A stretch of DNA of 10,283 nucleotides from Anaerolineae bacterium (GTDB taxonomy: Bacteria; Chloroflexota; Anaerolineae; B4-G1; DUEL01), in contig JAFGOJ010000234.1 of assembly GCA_016926575.1 (NCBI GenBank), forward strand, positions 1 to 10,283, written 5' to 3'. Position 1 is the first letter of the stretch, and each line of letters opens with the position of its first letter. Below, piece after piece: positions 1 to 6,143 of this stretch. The position numbers and the translations under genes are program-made. The notes beneath the pieces were generated by a model. That model was not told the DNA's origin, did no database searches, and was given only the letters and a program-made list of their open reading frames with translations.

Positions 1-50
1 GCAGGTTTACCCGTTTCCCCGGCGGGGTGCAGGGGCGGAGCCCCTGCAAA
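1..50. repeat. Palindromic repeat, first copy of a 50-bp direct repeat at the window ends
   Basis: These 50 bases are identical to the last 50 of the window (10234-10283). Positions 28-48 form a perfect hairpin: 9-bp arms tgcaggggc / gcccctgca around a GGA triloop. The segment matches the right half of a larger inverted repeat that is complete only at the other end (10211-10255), so the left half here probably lies outside the window. It is non-coding. It looks like a dispersed intergenic element; a contig-end overlap is the alternative. Confidence 0.85.
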
Positions 51-69
51 GTCCTGGTAACCGATGGTC

Positions 70-88
70 GGCGGGTTGGAAACCCGCC
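70..88. repeat. Short perfect hairpin repeat (GGA triloop)
   Basis: The arms ggcgggtt and aacccgcc (8 bp, perfect) flank a GGA triloop, the same loop as in the hairpin at 28-48. The surrounding string (gcgggtt...aacccgccctaca) resembles an intergenic repeat that I recognise from other GC-rich environmental genomes. There is no T-run on either side, so I do not call it a terminator. Confidence 0.7.
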
Positions 89-100
89 CTACAATTGGGC

Positions 101-164
101 GTCATTCCCGCGCAAGCGGGAATCCAGTTTGCGTACAATGGATGCCCGCTTTCGCGGGCATGAC
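101..164. repeat. REP/MITE-like double-hairpin element
   Basis: Two hairpins face each other. The first (104-123) has arms attcccgc / gcgggaat and a GCAA loop. The second (142-161) has arms atgcccgc / gcgggcat and a TTTC loop, which reads GAAA on the minus strand. The outer arms 101-125 and 140-164 are imperfect reverse complements, so the whole unit is one large palindrome with a 14-nt centre. On the minus strand it can be read as the peptide MPAKAGIH..., a recognisable by-product of the widespread 'GTCATTCCCGC' repeat family. It ends 36 bp before the hydrolase start codon. Confidence 0.85.
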
Positions 165-200
165 AACCGGGTACGTGCTATTTTCGAAGTAGGGTAATCG

Positions 201-977
201 ATGCCATATCAGAGCGTTGACAACGTGACCATGTTCTACCGTCTGGAGGGGAGCGGCCCGCCGGTCTTGCTGCTGCACGGCATGGGCTCCTGTGCCGACG
301 ATTGGTTCTTCCAATTCCCCGCCCTGGTCGACCGCTATACGGTGCTGGCGGTCGACCTGCGTGGGCACGGACGGAGCGCCGCGCCTCCAGCCCCCTACAC
401 CATCGCCGGGATGGCCGACGAGGTCGCCGCGCTGATGGTTGCGTTGCAACTCGATCTGGCTCACGTGGTGGGCCTGTCGTTGGGCGGGTTGGTGGCTCAA
501 TCGCTGGCGGTTCGGCACGCGGAACGCGTGCGCACGTTGGTATTGGTCAACACCTTCGCCCGGCTGCGACCGCGGGGGCTGCGCGGGTGGTGGTACTTCC
601 TCAAACGCGGCGTCGCACTGCTCACCGGCGGCGTCGAGGCGCAGGCGGAAGTCGTCGCGCGGGGCGTGTTTCCCAAGCCGGAGCACGCGCTGCTGCGCCA
701 GGCGACGGCGGAGCGGCTGCGGGCTAACAACCCGGCCGCCTATCGCGCGACGATGCGCGCCGTCGTGCGTTTCGACGGGCGCAGGGACCTGGCGCGCATC
801 GCGGTGCCGACGTTGGTGATCGCCGGCGTGGAGGATACGACGGTGCACCTGGCGGCCAAGGAGGCGTTGGCGGCGGGGATTCGCGGCGCGCGGTTCGAGG
901 CAGTGCCCAATTCGGGCCACGCCACGCCGCTGGATCAGCCGGAGGTGTTCAACCGCTTGTTGCGGGAATTTTTCTAG
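201..977 (+). CDS. Alpha/beta-fold hydrolase
   Basis: A 258-residue single-domain alpha/beta hydrolase, probably cytoplasmic (no signal peptide seen). The sequence shows the oxyanion-hole HGMG at 26-29, the strand/turn VDLRGHGRS at 51-59, the nucleophile elbow GLSLGG with Ser93, a candidate acid Asp212 (AGVEDTTV) and the catalytic His240 (NSGHATPLDQPE). A Trp/arginine-rich cap region lies at about 120-190. The length is usual for the 3-oxoadipate enol-lactonase/MenH-like branch, but the substrate cannot be told from sequence. The ATG is preceded by a modest AGGG (191-194) with a 6-nt gap. It is the only rightward gene. Its upstream region is almost entirely repeat DNA, and I found no convincing promoter with correct spacing. 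Its stop overlaps the sbcD stop. Confidence 0.93.
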   Translation: MPYQSVDNVTMFYRLEGSGPPVLLLHGMGSCADDWFFQFPALVDRYTVLAVDLRGHGRSAAPPAPYTIAGMADEVAALMVALQLDLAHVVGLSLGGLVAQSLAVRHAERVRTLVLVNTFARLRPRGLRGWWYFLKRGVALLTGGVEAQAEVVARGVFPKPEHALLRQATAERLRANNPAAYRATMRAVVRFDGRRDLARIAVPTLVIAGVEDTTVHLAAKEALAAGIRGARFEAVPNSGHATPLDQPEVFNRLLREFF

Positions 978-2197
978 CGCAGGATGTCTTCTTCCGCCAG
1001 CGCCAGCAGCTCCGCTTTGCGCTCTGGCGACGTTCCTTTTGTGTCGAGATACAGCTTCAACAGCTCCATGGGCGTCATCTCCTCCGGTGAGAGCGCGCCC
1101 AGCCGCACGCGCGCCGCGCGCTCTACCTCGCGGTTGATGCCGCCGATGAAACGGGCATCGTTCAGCAGGGTGCGGATGTCCCGGTCGCCCACCAGTTTCT
1201 CCTGCCCTTCATCCAGCGTGAGGATCACGCGCACCACGGCGTCGGTCAGGTCGTAGCTGGCGACTGCCTGCTGGAGCGCCAGCAGCGGCTCCTCAGCGCC
1301 GCGCAGGTCGGCGCGCACGGTGACGAAGGGGCGCGCTGCCACTTCGACGAACTGCCACGCCGTCTCGCCGCGCGCTACTTCTACCCAGCAGAAGCCCTTC
1401 GCCTCTTTCTCCTCGCCGAAGTCGATGCGCTCCAGACTTCCAGAATAAACCAGCGCCGGGTAGGCGCTGCCGTTGAGGCTCTGGTGCTTGTGGATGTGCC
1501 CCAACGCCACGTAATCCCAAACCGGGTCCGCCAGGACAGACTTGAGCACCACCGCGTCACGGCCGATCATCACGCTGCGCTCCGATCCGTAGGTCGCCTC
1601 GGAGACGCTCAGGTGCGCGGCCAGCACGGCGGGGATGGCGGGGTCGACCTGTTGCGTCAGCGCCTGTATCGTCTGGGCGATGATGCCCTGGAGCGCCCGG
1701 TCCAGCTCTTCGATGGAGAGGCCCTGGTAGTCGTCGTGGGTCAGGAGCCGCTGACGCACGGGGTAGGGGACGGTGGCGACCTGCAGCGGACCGCGGCGGG
1801 TGTCGATGCGGTGGATCTCCTCGACGCGCCCTACGATCACGTTGGGCACCTCCAGCGTGCGGAAGATGTCGATGCTGGAGGCTTTCTGGGTCATCGTGGG
1901 CAGGTCGTGGTTGCCGACGAGCAGGACGACCGGCACGCCGGCGTCGGCGAGGCGCTTGACGCGCCGGGCGAAGGCGCGCTGGTAGGTGGGGCTGGGGTTA
2001 CGGGTCTTGTAGGCGTCTCCGGCAAAGATGACCAGGTCGACCTCGTGCGCCAGGCCGTAGTCGATCACCTCGTCCAACCGGCGGAGGAAATCGAGCACGC
2101 GCTGGTTGATGCCGGTGGCGGGGTCGATGCCGCCGTAGTTCTCTATGCCGATGTGCAGGTCGGCGAAGTGGAGCAGGCGAATCGGGTCGACGGTCAT
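974..2197 (-). CDS. sbcD: Nuclease SbcCD subunit D (Mre11-type exonuclease)
   Basis: A 407-residue calcineurin-like metallophosphoesterase of the SbcD/Mre11 family. With SbcC (a Rad50-like ATPase) such proteins open DNA hairpins and process double-strand ends with Mn2+. All phosphoesterase motifs are visible: ADLH with Asp13/His15, GD at 60-61 (FAGDAYK), GNHD at 95-98, His195 (AAHLS) and GHIH at 233-236. The C-terminal third (about 285-407) matches the SbcD cap and SbcC-contact region. The length is typical for a complete SbcD. The ATG overlaps the stop of the preceding exonuclease gene by 4 bp (ATGA), indicating translational coupling; no strong Shine-Dalgarno precedes it. The usual partner sbcC is not downstream. 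A convergent hydrolase follows immediately, so SbcC must be encoded elsewhere. Confidence 0.95.
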   Translation of the reverse strand: MTVDPIRLLHFADLHIGIENYGGIDPATGINQRVLDFLRRLDEVIDYGLAHEVDLVIFAGDAYKTRNPSPTYQRAFARRVKRLADAGVPVVLLVGNHDLPTMTQKASSIDIFRTLEVPNVIVGRVEEIHRIDTRRGPLQVATVPYPVRQRLLTHDDYQGLSIEELDRALQGIIAQTIQALTQQVDPAIPAVLAAHLSVSEATYGSERSVMIGRDAVVLKSVLADPVWDYVALGHIHKHQSLNGSAYPALVYSGSLERIDFGEEKEAKGFCWVEVARGETAWQFVEVAARPFVTVRADLRGAEEPLLALQQAVASYDLTDAVVRVILTLDEGQEKLVGDRDIRTLLNDARFIGGINREVERAARVRLGALSPEEMTPMELLKLYLDTKGTSPERKAELLALAEEDILR

Positions 2198-2973
2198 GAG
2201 CGGTCGAACTCGGCAATCAGGAAGGTATGGTCGGACGGGCGTTCGGCGCGCCGGGCGTCCACGTCGATCCAGGCGCGCGTCGACTGCGCGGCCAGGGGGG
2301 CCGTGGCCCAGATGTGATCCACGCGCCAGCCGACGCCGCGCTCGATGGGGTTGCGCGCGCGGTAGTCCCAGTAGGAGTAGTGGCCCGGCTCGTCAGGGTG
2401 ATGGTGGCGGAAGACGTCGGTGAAGCCCCACGCGCGCACGGCTTCCAGAGCCGCGCGTGCCTCGGGGTGGTAGTCGACGTGGTCCTCCAGGCGTTGGGGG
2501 GCGTAGATGTCGATCGGCAGGGGGGCGACGTTGAAGTCGCCCATCCACAGGAGCGGCTGTCCGGGGTCGTAGAGGTGCTCGAACAGGGCGCGCAGCCGGC
2601 CGAACCATTCCAGCTTGTAGCGGAAGTGTTCGGAGTCGGGATCCCGCCCCTGGGGGACGTAGGTGTTGACGACGGAGACGCCATCGATCACGGCGCGGAT
2701 GAGGCGCGGTGCGTCGGTGGGGTCTTCGTCGAAGCCATAGACGATGTCCGACGGTTCCACGCGGCTGAGGATGGCCACGCCGGCGTGGGATTTCTGCCCG
2801 CGGAAGACGACGTGGTAATGGGCGGCGCGGATCGGTTCGGCGGGGAAGTCTTGGTCCTGCACCTTCGTCTCTTGCACGCAGAGGACGTCGGGAGCCTCGC
2901 GGTCGAGCCAGTTCAGGAGCTGGTCCAGCCGGGTGCGGATCGAGTTGGCATTGAACGTGGCGGCTTTGAACAA
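2194..2973 (-). CDS. xth: Exodeoxyribonuclease III (AP endonuclease, EEP family)
   Basis: A 259-residue exonuclease III/AP endonuclease, which cleaves DNA 5' to abasic sites and removes 3' blocking groups in base-excision repair. Family residues are all present: Asn8 (TFNANSIR), Glu35 (VQETKV), Tyr105 (NTYVPQGR), Asp146 and Asn148 (GDFNVAP), Asp219/His220 (RVDH), and the terminal SDH with Asp248/His249. The length is normal. The start codon is TTG at 2973: no in-frame ATG fits, MFKAATFNANSIR aligns with the family N-terminus, and GGAGGT lies 6 nt upstream. It is separated by 13 bp from the preceding flavodoxin-fold gene and overlaps sbcD by 4 bp, so it sits inside an operon. Other EEP nucleases are much less likely, given the near-complete motif set. 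Confidence 0.96.
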   Translation of the reverse strand: MFKAATFNANSIRTRLDQLLNWLDREAPDVLCVQETKVQDQDFPAEPIRAAHYHVVFRGQKSHAGVAILSRVEPSDIVYGFDEDPTDAPRLIRAVIDGVSVVNTYVPQGRDPDSEHFRYKLEWFGRLRALFEHLYDPGQPLLWMGDFNVAPLPIDIYAPQRLEDHVDYHPEARAALEAVRAWGFTDVFRHHHPDEPGHYSYWDYRARNPIERGVGWRVDHIWATAPLAAQSTRAWIDVDARRAERPSDHTFLIAEFDRS

Positions 2974-2979
2974 AGGGAC

Positions 2980-2985
2980 ACCTCC
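2980..2985 (-). promoter_or_regulatory. Ribosome binding site fixing the TTG start of xth
   Basis: GGAGGT on the minus strand, 6 nt before the TTG at 2971-2973. It supports the rare TTG start, and it sits between the flavoprotein stop codon and xth. Confidence 0.8.
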
Positions 2986-2986
2986 G

Positions 2987-3661
2987 TTATTCTGCGAAAG
3001 GCCGGTCGTAGAGCCGTTTCTGCGTGCCGTGGCGGCGGGCCTGCATGCGCCAGCCGATGCCGCCGAACAGGGAGTAGGTCCAAGACGGCATCAACGGGCG
3101 GCCCATCAGCGCGACGGTCTCTTGCGGTACCGGTGTGCCTGCGGCGAGGGCGGCGGCGGCCGCGTCGAGTGCCGCGATGACGTGGCGCACCATGCCGCCG
3201 CGCTCCTCGAGCGGGAGGCCGTCGATGGCTGCGCCGGCGCCCATTGCCAGCCCGCCGGCCCATTCGAAGCGCGCCTCGCGCGCAAACTGGTGGCAGATCG
3301 CCAGCGCCGTCTCGTTTTGGCTGGTCTCGGGGAAGCCGCAGTTGACGATGGCCAGCAACCGCTGCCCTGCTTTGGGTGTGCCAGCCCGGCGGCTGGTGGC
3401 GAGCTGCTCCAGCGTCTTGGTCACCAGCGCGGGCAGGCAGTCGACGTAGAGTGGAAAGGCGAGCACGACCACGTCGGCGTGGTTGGCCGCGTCGAGCATC
3501 GCGGCGTGTTGCTCCTCCGAGCGGTGCGCGCGGTGGATGAGGATGACTTCGGTGTCAAATCCCTGCGTTTTCAACCGTTCGAGGACGTGCGATCCCAGCG
3601 ACTCCGACGTACTGCGGGGCCGCCGTGCACTTCCGACCAGCAAGAGTGCTTTTTTCTGCAT
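2987..3661 (-). CDS. Flavodoxin-fold NAD(P)H-dependent oxidoreductase
   Basis: A 224-residue protein of the NADPH-dependent FMN reductase/flavodoxin family. The N-terminal strand and phosphate-binding loop are visible (LLLVGSARRPRSTSE, 6-20), followed by the second flavin loop VVLAFPLYVDCLPALVTKTLEQL at about 65-87 and NCGFPETSQ at 107-115. The C-terminal extension (about 190-224, MPSWTYSLFGG...LYDRPF) recurs in a subgroup of such proteins in anaerobes. It has no Cys4 cluster motif, unlike its upstream neighbour. I chose the ATG at 3661, which gives a TGATG overlap with the preceding stop and a 6-nt gap to GGAGGT. A GTG one codon earlier (3664) would sit only 3 nt from it. The physiological substrate is unknown; an FMN-binding electron carrier or quinone/FMN reductase is the likely role. 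Confidence 0.85.
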   Translation of the reverse strand: MQKKALLLVGSARRPRSTSESLGSHVLERLKTQGFDTEVILIHRAHRSEEQHAAMLDAANHADVVVLAFPLYVDCLPALVTKTLEQLATSRRAGTPKAGQRLLAIVNCGFPETSQNETALAICHQFAREARFEWAGGLAMGAGAAIDGLPLEERGGMVRHVIAALDAAAAALAAGTPVPQETVALMGRPLMPSWTYSLFGGIGWRMQARRHGTQKRLYDRPFAE

Positions 3662-4233
3662 CACGTCACCTCCACGGCGGTGAGGAGGGTATGGAGCTTG
3701 CGTTCGACCTGCTCCGGCCCTTCGCCGTCGAAGACCACGCCCGCCGCGTGGGCCGGGCAGTGCATGTTGATAGCGTTACGTTCGATCAGCGTGGTAAAAA
3801 TCCGCTCACTCTCCGCATCAGGTTGGGGGAGCGTTCCCACACCGAGCAAGCGCGGATACCGTTCGTAGCGCGGCACGTGGTGGATTTCCCCTTTCACCAT
3901 TTTGAAGAAGGGAAGGATATTACAGATCGAGCGGTCCAGCACTTTTTTTAGCTCGTAGGAGTACCCGCCGAACGTCACCGGGGTCAGGTAGATGAGCAGG
4001 TCGCTTTGGACGATGGCCCGGCTGACCTCGCGCGAGGCGTCGTCGACGATGCACATGCCGGGCGTCTGCACCCAGCAGCCGAAGCAGCCGCGGCAGGGTT
4101 TGACGTCCATTTCTCGCAGGATGAACGAGCGGTGTTCCCAGCCGCGCGCGTCCAATTCGGCGACAAGTGATGCGTGGAGCGCGGCGAGTGTCCCGCCATC
4201 GGATCCCGCGCCGTCGAGAATAGTAATCTTCAA
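3661..4233 (-). CDS. Iron-sulfur flavoprotein-like NADPH-dependent FMN reductase
   Basis: A 190-residue flavodoxin-fold protein with an inserted cysteine motif C47-x2-C50-x2-C53-x7-C61 (CRGCFGCWVQTPGMC). This matches the compact [4Fe-4S] motif of iron-sulfur flavoproteins (Isf), which move electrons between ferredoxin-type donors and acceptors through FMN. The flavin loop TPVTFGGYSYELKKVLDRS is seen at about 84-102. The start is TTG at 4233, supported by AAGGAGG at 4239-4245 with a 5-nt gap; the encoded MKITILDGAG is a standard first beta strand. Its stop overlaps the start of the next flavodoxin-fold gene by one base, so the two are probably translated together. The fold-back repeat lies just upstream (4274-4405). 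Whether the cysteines hold a cluster or only structure the dimer cannot be settled from sequence. Confidence 0.87.
   Translation of the reverse strand: MKITILDGAGSDGGTLAALHASLVAELDARGWEHRSFILREMDVKPCRGCFGCWVQTPGMCIVDDASREVSRAIVQSDLLIYLTPVTFGGYSYELKKVLDRSICNILPFFKMVKGEIHHVPRYERYPRLLGVGTLPQPDAESERIFTTLIERNAINMHCPAHAAGVVFDGEGPEQVERKLHTLLTAVEVT
3668..3673 (-). promoter_or_regulatory. Ribosome binding site at the flavoprotein gene junction
   Basis: GGAGGT on the minus strand, inside the end of the iron-sulfur flavoprotein gene. It lies 6 nt before ATG (3659-3661) and only 3 nt before the alternative GTG (3662-3664), so it favours ATG as the start. Confidence 0.7.
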
Positions 4234-4238
4234 GTTTG

Positions 4239-4245
4239 CCTCCTT
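4239..4245 (-). promoter_or_regulatory. Ribosome binding site fixing the TTG start of the iron-sulfur flavoprotein
   Basis: AAGGAGG on the minus strand, 5 nt before the TTG at 4231-4233. It is near-perfect Shine-Dalgarno and supports the TTG start in the absence of a better ATG. Confidence 0.8.
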
Positions 4246-4273
4246 CGTACTGCAACGAGATGTTGCGGTTGTT

Positions 4274-4405
4274 GTAACTGCTCAGCTTGGTCATTGCGAG
4301 CGGCCCAAAGGGCCGCGAAGCAATCTCCTCATCGCGTTTTGGGGATTGCTTCGGGCGCTAAAGCGCCCTCGCAATGACCCGCTGGCGGGAAGGCTGAGCA
4401 GTTAC
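4274..4405. repeat. 132-bp fold-back (MITE-like) element with nested palindromes
   Basis: The outer ends are a perfect 13-bp terminal inverted repeat, gtaactgctcagc (4274-4286) and gctgagcagttac (4393-4405). Inside are a second inverted pair ggtcattgcgag / ctcgcaatgacc (4289-4300, 4368-4379), a third gaagcaatctcc / ggggattgcttc (one mismatch, 4317-4328 and 4341-4352), and small side hairpins ggcccaaagggcc and gggcgctaaagcgccc. The inner part belongs to the widespread 'GTCATTGCGAG...GCAATC' intergenic repeat family. It carries no ORF and no transposase, and I see no clear target-site duplication. It fills most of the 181-bp gap between ubiB and the iron-sulfur flavoprotein gene. In RNA it would make a long cruciform-like structure that could limit read-through. 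Confidence 0.88.
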
Positions 4406-4414
4406 GCGCAAGGT

Positions 4415-6094
4415 CTATTTCCGCGAGCGCCAGATGGAGAAGATCAGCCACAGTCCCAGCAAGCTCAACCCGACGAAGCCGACGATGACCGACAGGGTGG
4501 CCAGCCCCCACTCTTCGGCCAGGTTGAAGGTGGGAATGACCAGGGCCAGTCCAACGATCAGCGCGGCCAGCAGTACGCTCATCGAGAGGCGGTTCGCCAG
4601 CCGGTCAAGGCGCAGCAAGGCTTGGTCCAGACCCTGGTGGCGGATCTTGAGCTCCAACTCCCCCTTCTCGGCGCGGGTGAGCAGTTGGGAGCCGACGCGC
4701 GGGGCCAGGGCCAGCAGTTCCGCCCACCCGTCGATGCCTTTGAGCACCGACGGGCCCCAACTGCGTGGGGAGGCCATCTGCAGCCCGAACTGGCGCACGA
4801 AGGGGCGCGAGAAGGCGAACATGTCGAACGTGGGATCGAGTTGCAGGCCCACGCCCTCCATCATCCCCAGCGTCTTGGCCAGCAGCCACAGGTCCGACGG
4901 CATATAGAGGTGGTGCTCGAAGACGATGGGCATGATCTCTTCGATCACCTCGCGTGCGCGGACCGAGCCGAGCGGCATGCCGTAGTACTTGCGCAGCAGC
5001 CGCGAGATGTCTCGCTGGAGCGCGCGCCGGTCGACGGTGCCCGGCACGACTTCCATGCGCACCAGTTGATCGACGATGCCCTCTTCGTCCAACTGCACGG
5101 CAACGATGTAGAGCCGGCTCAGGTCGGCCTGCATACTGCGGCCCAGGTGCCCGACCATGCCAAAGTCCATCGCGCCGATCACCTCGCCGCGCATCACCAC
5201 GAAATTGCCCGGATGGGGGTCGGCGTGGAAGAAGCCATCCTCCAGCACCTGTTTGACGATCATCCGCGCGGCGTTTTCGGCGATGCGTTTGCGGTCGTAG
5301 CCCATCGCGTCCAGCGCGTCGAGGTTGTCGATCTTGATGCCGCTGATGCGCTCCATCGTCATCACGTGGGCGGTGGTCAGGTCCCAGTATACTTTTGGGA
5401 TGTGGAGGAACGGTTCGTTGGCAAAGTTTTTGCGGAAACGGTCAGCGTTGCGCGCTTCGCGGTAGAAATCGAGTTCGGCCTTGAGCGTGTCGGAGAATTC
5501 CTCGGCGATGGCGGGCAGGTCGTAGATCTCGCCCAGGAACGTCCGCTCGTCCAATACCTGCGATACGTCGAACAGGATTTCCAGGTCGGTCTGGATGACG
5601 CGGCGGATGCCCGGCCGTTGGACTTTGACGACGACGTGCTCGCCGCTGGGCAGGGTGGCGGCGTGGACCTGGGAGAGGGATGCGGCGGCGAGGGGAATGG
5701 GGTTGAACGTGGCGAAGAGTCTGTCCGGCGGCGCGCCCAGTTCGTTTTCGATGCGCTGCTTGATCGGCTCCCACGGCTCTGGCGGGACCGTATCCTGGAG
5801 CTTGGAGAGTTCGGCGATGAAGGGCGGCGGTAGGAGGTCGGGGCGCGTGCTGAGCACCTGGCCGAGCTTGATGAAGGTGGGCCCCAGCGCCTCCAACGCC
5901 AGCCGCAGCCGCGCCGGCGCGCCGAGAGGGGTCTCCACCGGCTGTCGCCCGCGCAGAACCCGGCGTGGCAGCGCCAGGTACGGTTGCAGCTCCAGCAGAT
6001 CGATCAGCTCGCCAAAGCCTTGCGTGGCAAAGACCTGAACGATCTCCCGGTAGCGCTGGAAGTGCCGGATACTGCGGACGGGCGAACGTGCCAT
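4415..6094 (-). CDS. ubiB: ABC1/UbiB-family atypical kinase, membrane anchored
   Basis: A 559-residue ABC1/ADCK/UbiB protein. The family has a protein-kinase-like fold with ATPase activity and is tied to quinone/isoprenoid-lipid metabolism at the membrane. Diagnostic motifs: KxGQ at 76-79 (FIKLGQVLSTRPDLLP), the alanine-rich loop AAASLSQVHAA at 136-146, Lys157 (VVVKVQRPG), HADPHPGN at 290-297 and DFG at 310-312. Two hydrophobic helices at about 504-522 and 531-554, followed by WRSRK, anchor the C-terminus. I start at ATG 6094 (MARSPVRSIRHFQRY), which fits the family N-terminus; the open frame runs 35 codons further but would overlap the phasin-like gene. No good Shine-Dalgarno precedes this ATG, whereas a palindrome sits there (6112-6128). 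It follows the phasin-like gene by 49 bp. No quinone-biosynthesis gene is nearby, so the exact role is unproven. Confidence 0.93.
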   Translation of the reverse strand: MARSPVRSIRHFQRYREIVQVFATQGFGELIDLLELQPYLALPRRVLRGRQPVETPLGAPARLRLALEALGPTFIKLGQVLSTRPDLLPPPFIAELSKLQDTVPPEPWEPIKQRIENELGAPPDRLFATFNPIPLAAASLSQVHAATLPSGEHVVVKVQRPGIRRVIQTDLEILFDVSQVLDERTFLGEIYDLPAIAEEFSDTLKAELDFYREARNADRFRKNFANEPFLHIPKVYWDLTTAHVMTMERISGIKIDNLDALDAMGYDRKRIAENAARMIVKQVLEDGFFHADPHPGNFVVMRGEVIGAMDFGMVGHLGRSMQADLSRLYIVAVQLDEEGIVDQLVRMEVVPGTVDRRALQRDISRLLRKYYGMPLGSVRAREVIEEIMPIVFEHHLYMPSDLWLLAKTLGMMEGVGLQLDPTFDMFAFSRPFVRQFGLQMASPRSWGPSVLKGIDGWAELLALAPRVGSQLLTRAEKGELELKIRHQGLDQALLRLDRLANRLSMSVLLAALIVGLALVIPTFNLAEEWGLATLSVIVGFVGLSLLGLWLIFSIWRSRK

Positions 6095-6111
6095 AGGATT
6101 CAATGCCGATA

Positions 6112-6128
6112 TAACCACTTTGTGGTTA
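6112..6128. promoter_or_regulatory. Perfect 17-bp palindrome upstream of ubiB
   Basis: TAACCAC and GTGGTTA (7 bp, perfect) flank TTT, in the 49-bp gap between the phasin-like gene and ubiB. It is AT-richer than its surroundings and no U-run follows, so an intrinsic terminator is unlikely. It could be an operator, or an RNA hairpin affecting ubiB translation, since ubiB lacks a clear ribosome site. I cannot assign a regulator. Confidence 0.45.
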
Positions 6129-6143
6129 AATCTGGATTGGCAG

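Noticed and set aside
70..161. CRISPR-like array from successive palindromes at the left end
   Set aside because: The hairpins differ in sequence, are not regularly spaced and have no spacer-length unique segments; no cas gene is nearby.
160..184. ATGACA / TATTTT as a promoter for the hydrolase
   Set aside because: The spacer is only 13 nt, too short for a sigma70 promoter, and the -35 match falls at the end of the REP-like element.
102..920. 272-codon minus-strand open frame ending at the REP-like element
   Set aside because: It is antisense to the hydrolase. Its terminal MPAKAGIH peptide comes from the repeat, a well-known false coding signal.
3992..5833. 613-codon open frame on the plus strand
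   Set aside because: It runs antisense through ubiB, the fold-back repeat and the iron-sulfur flavoprotein gene. It is Q/H/E/D-rich with no recognisable fold, so it is a shadow frame.
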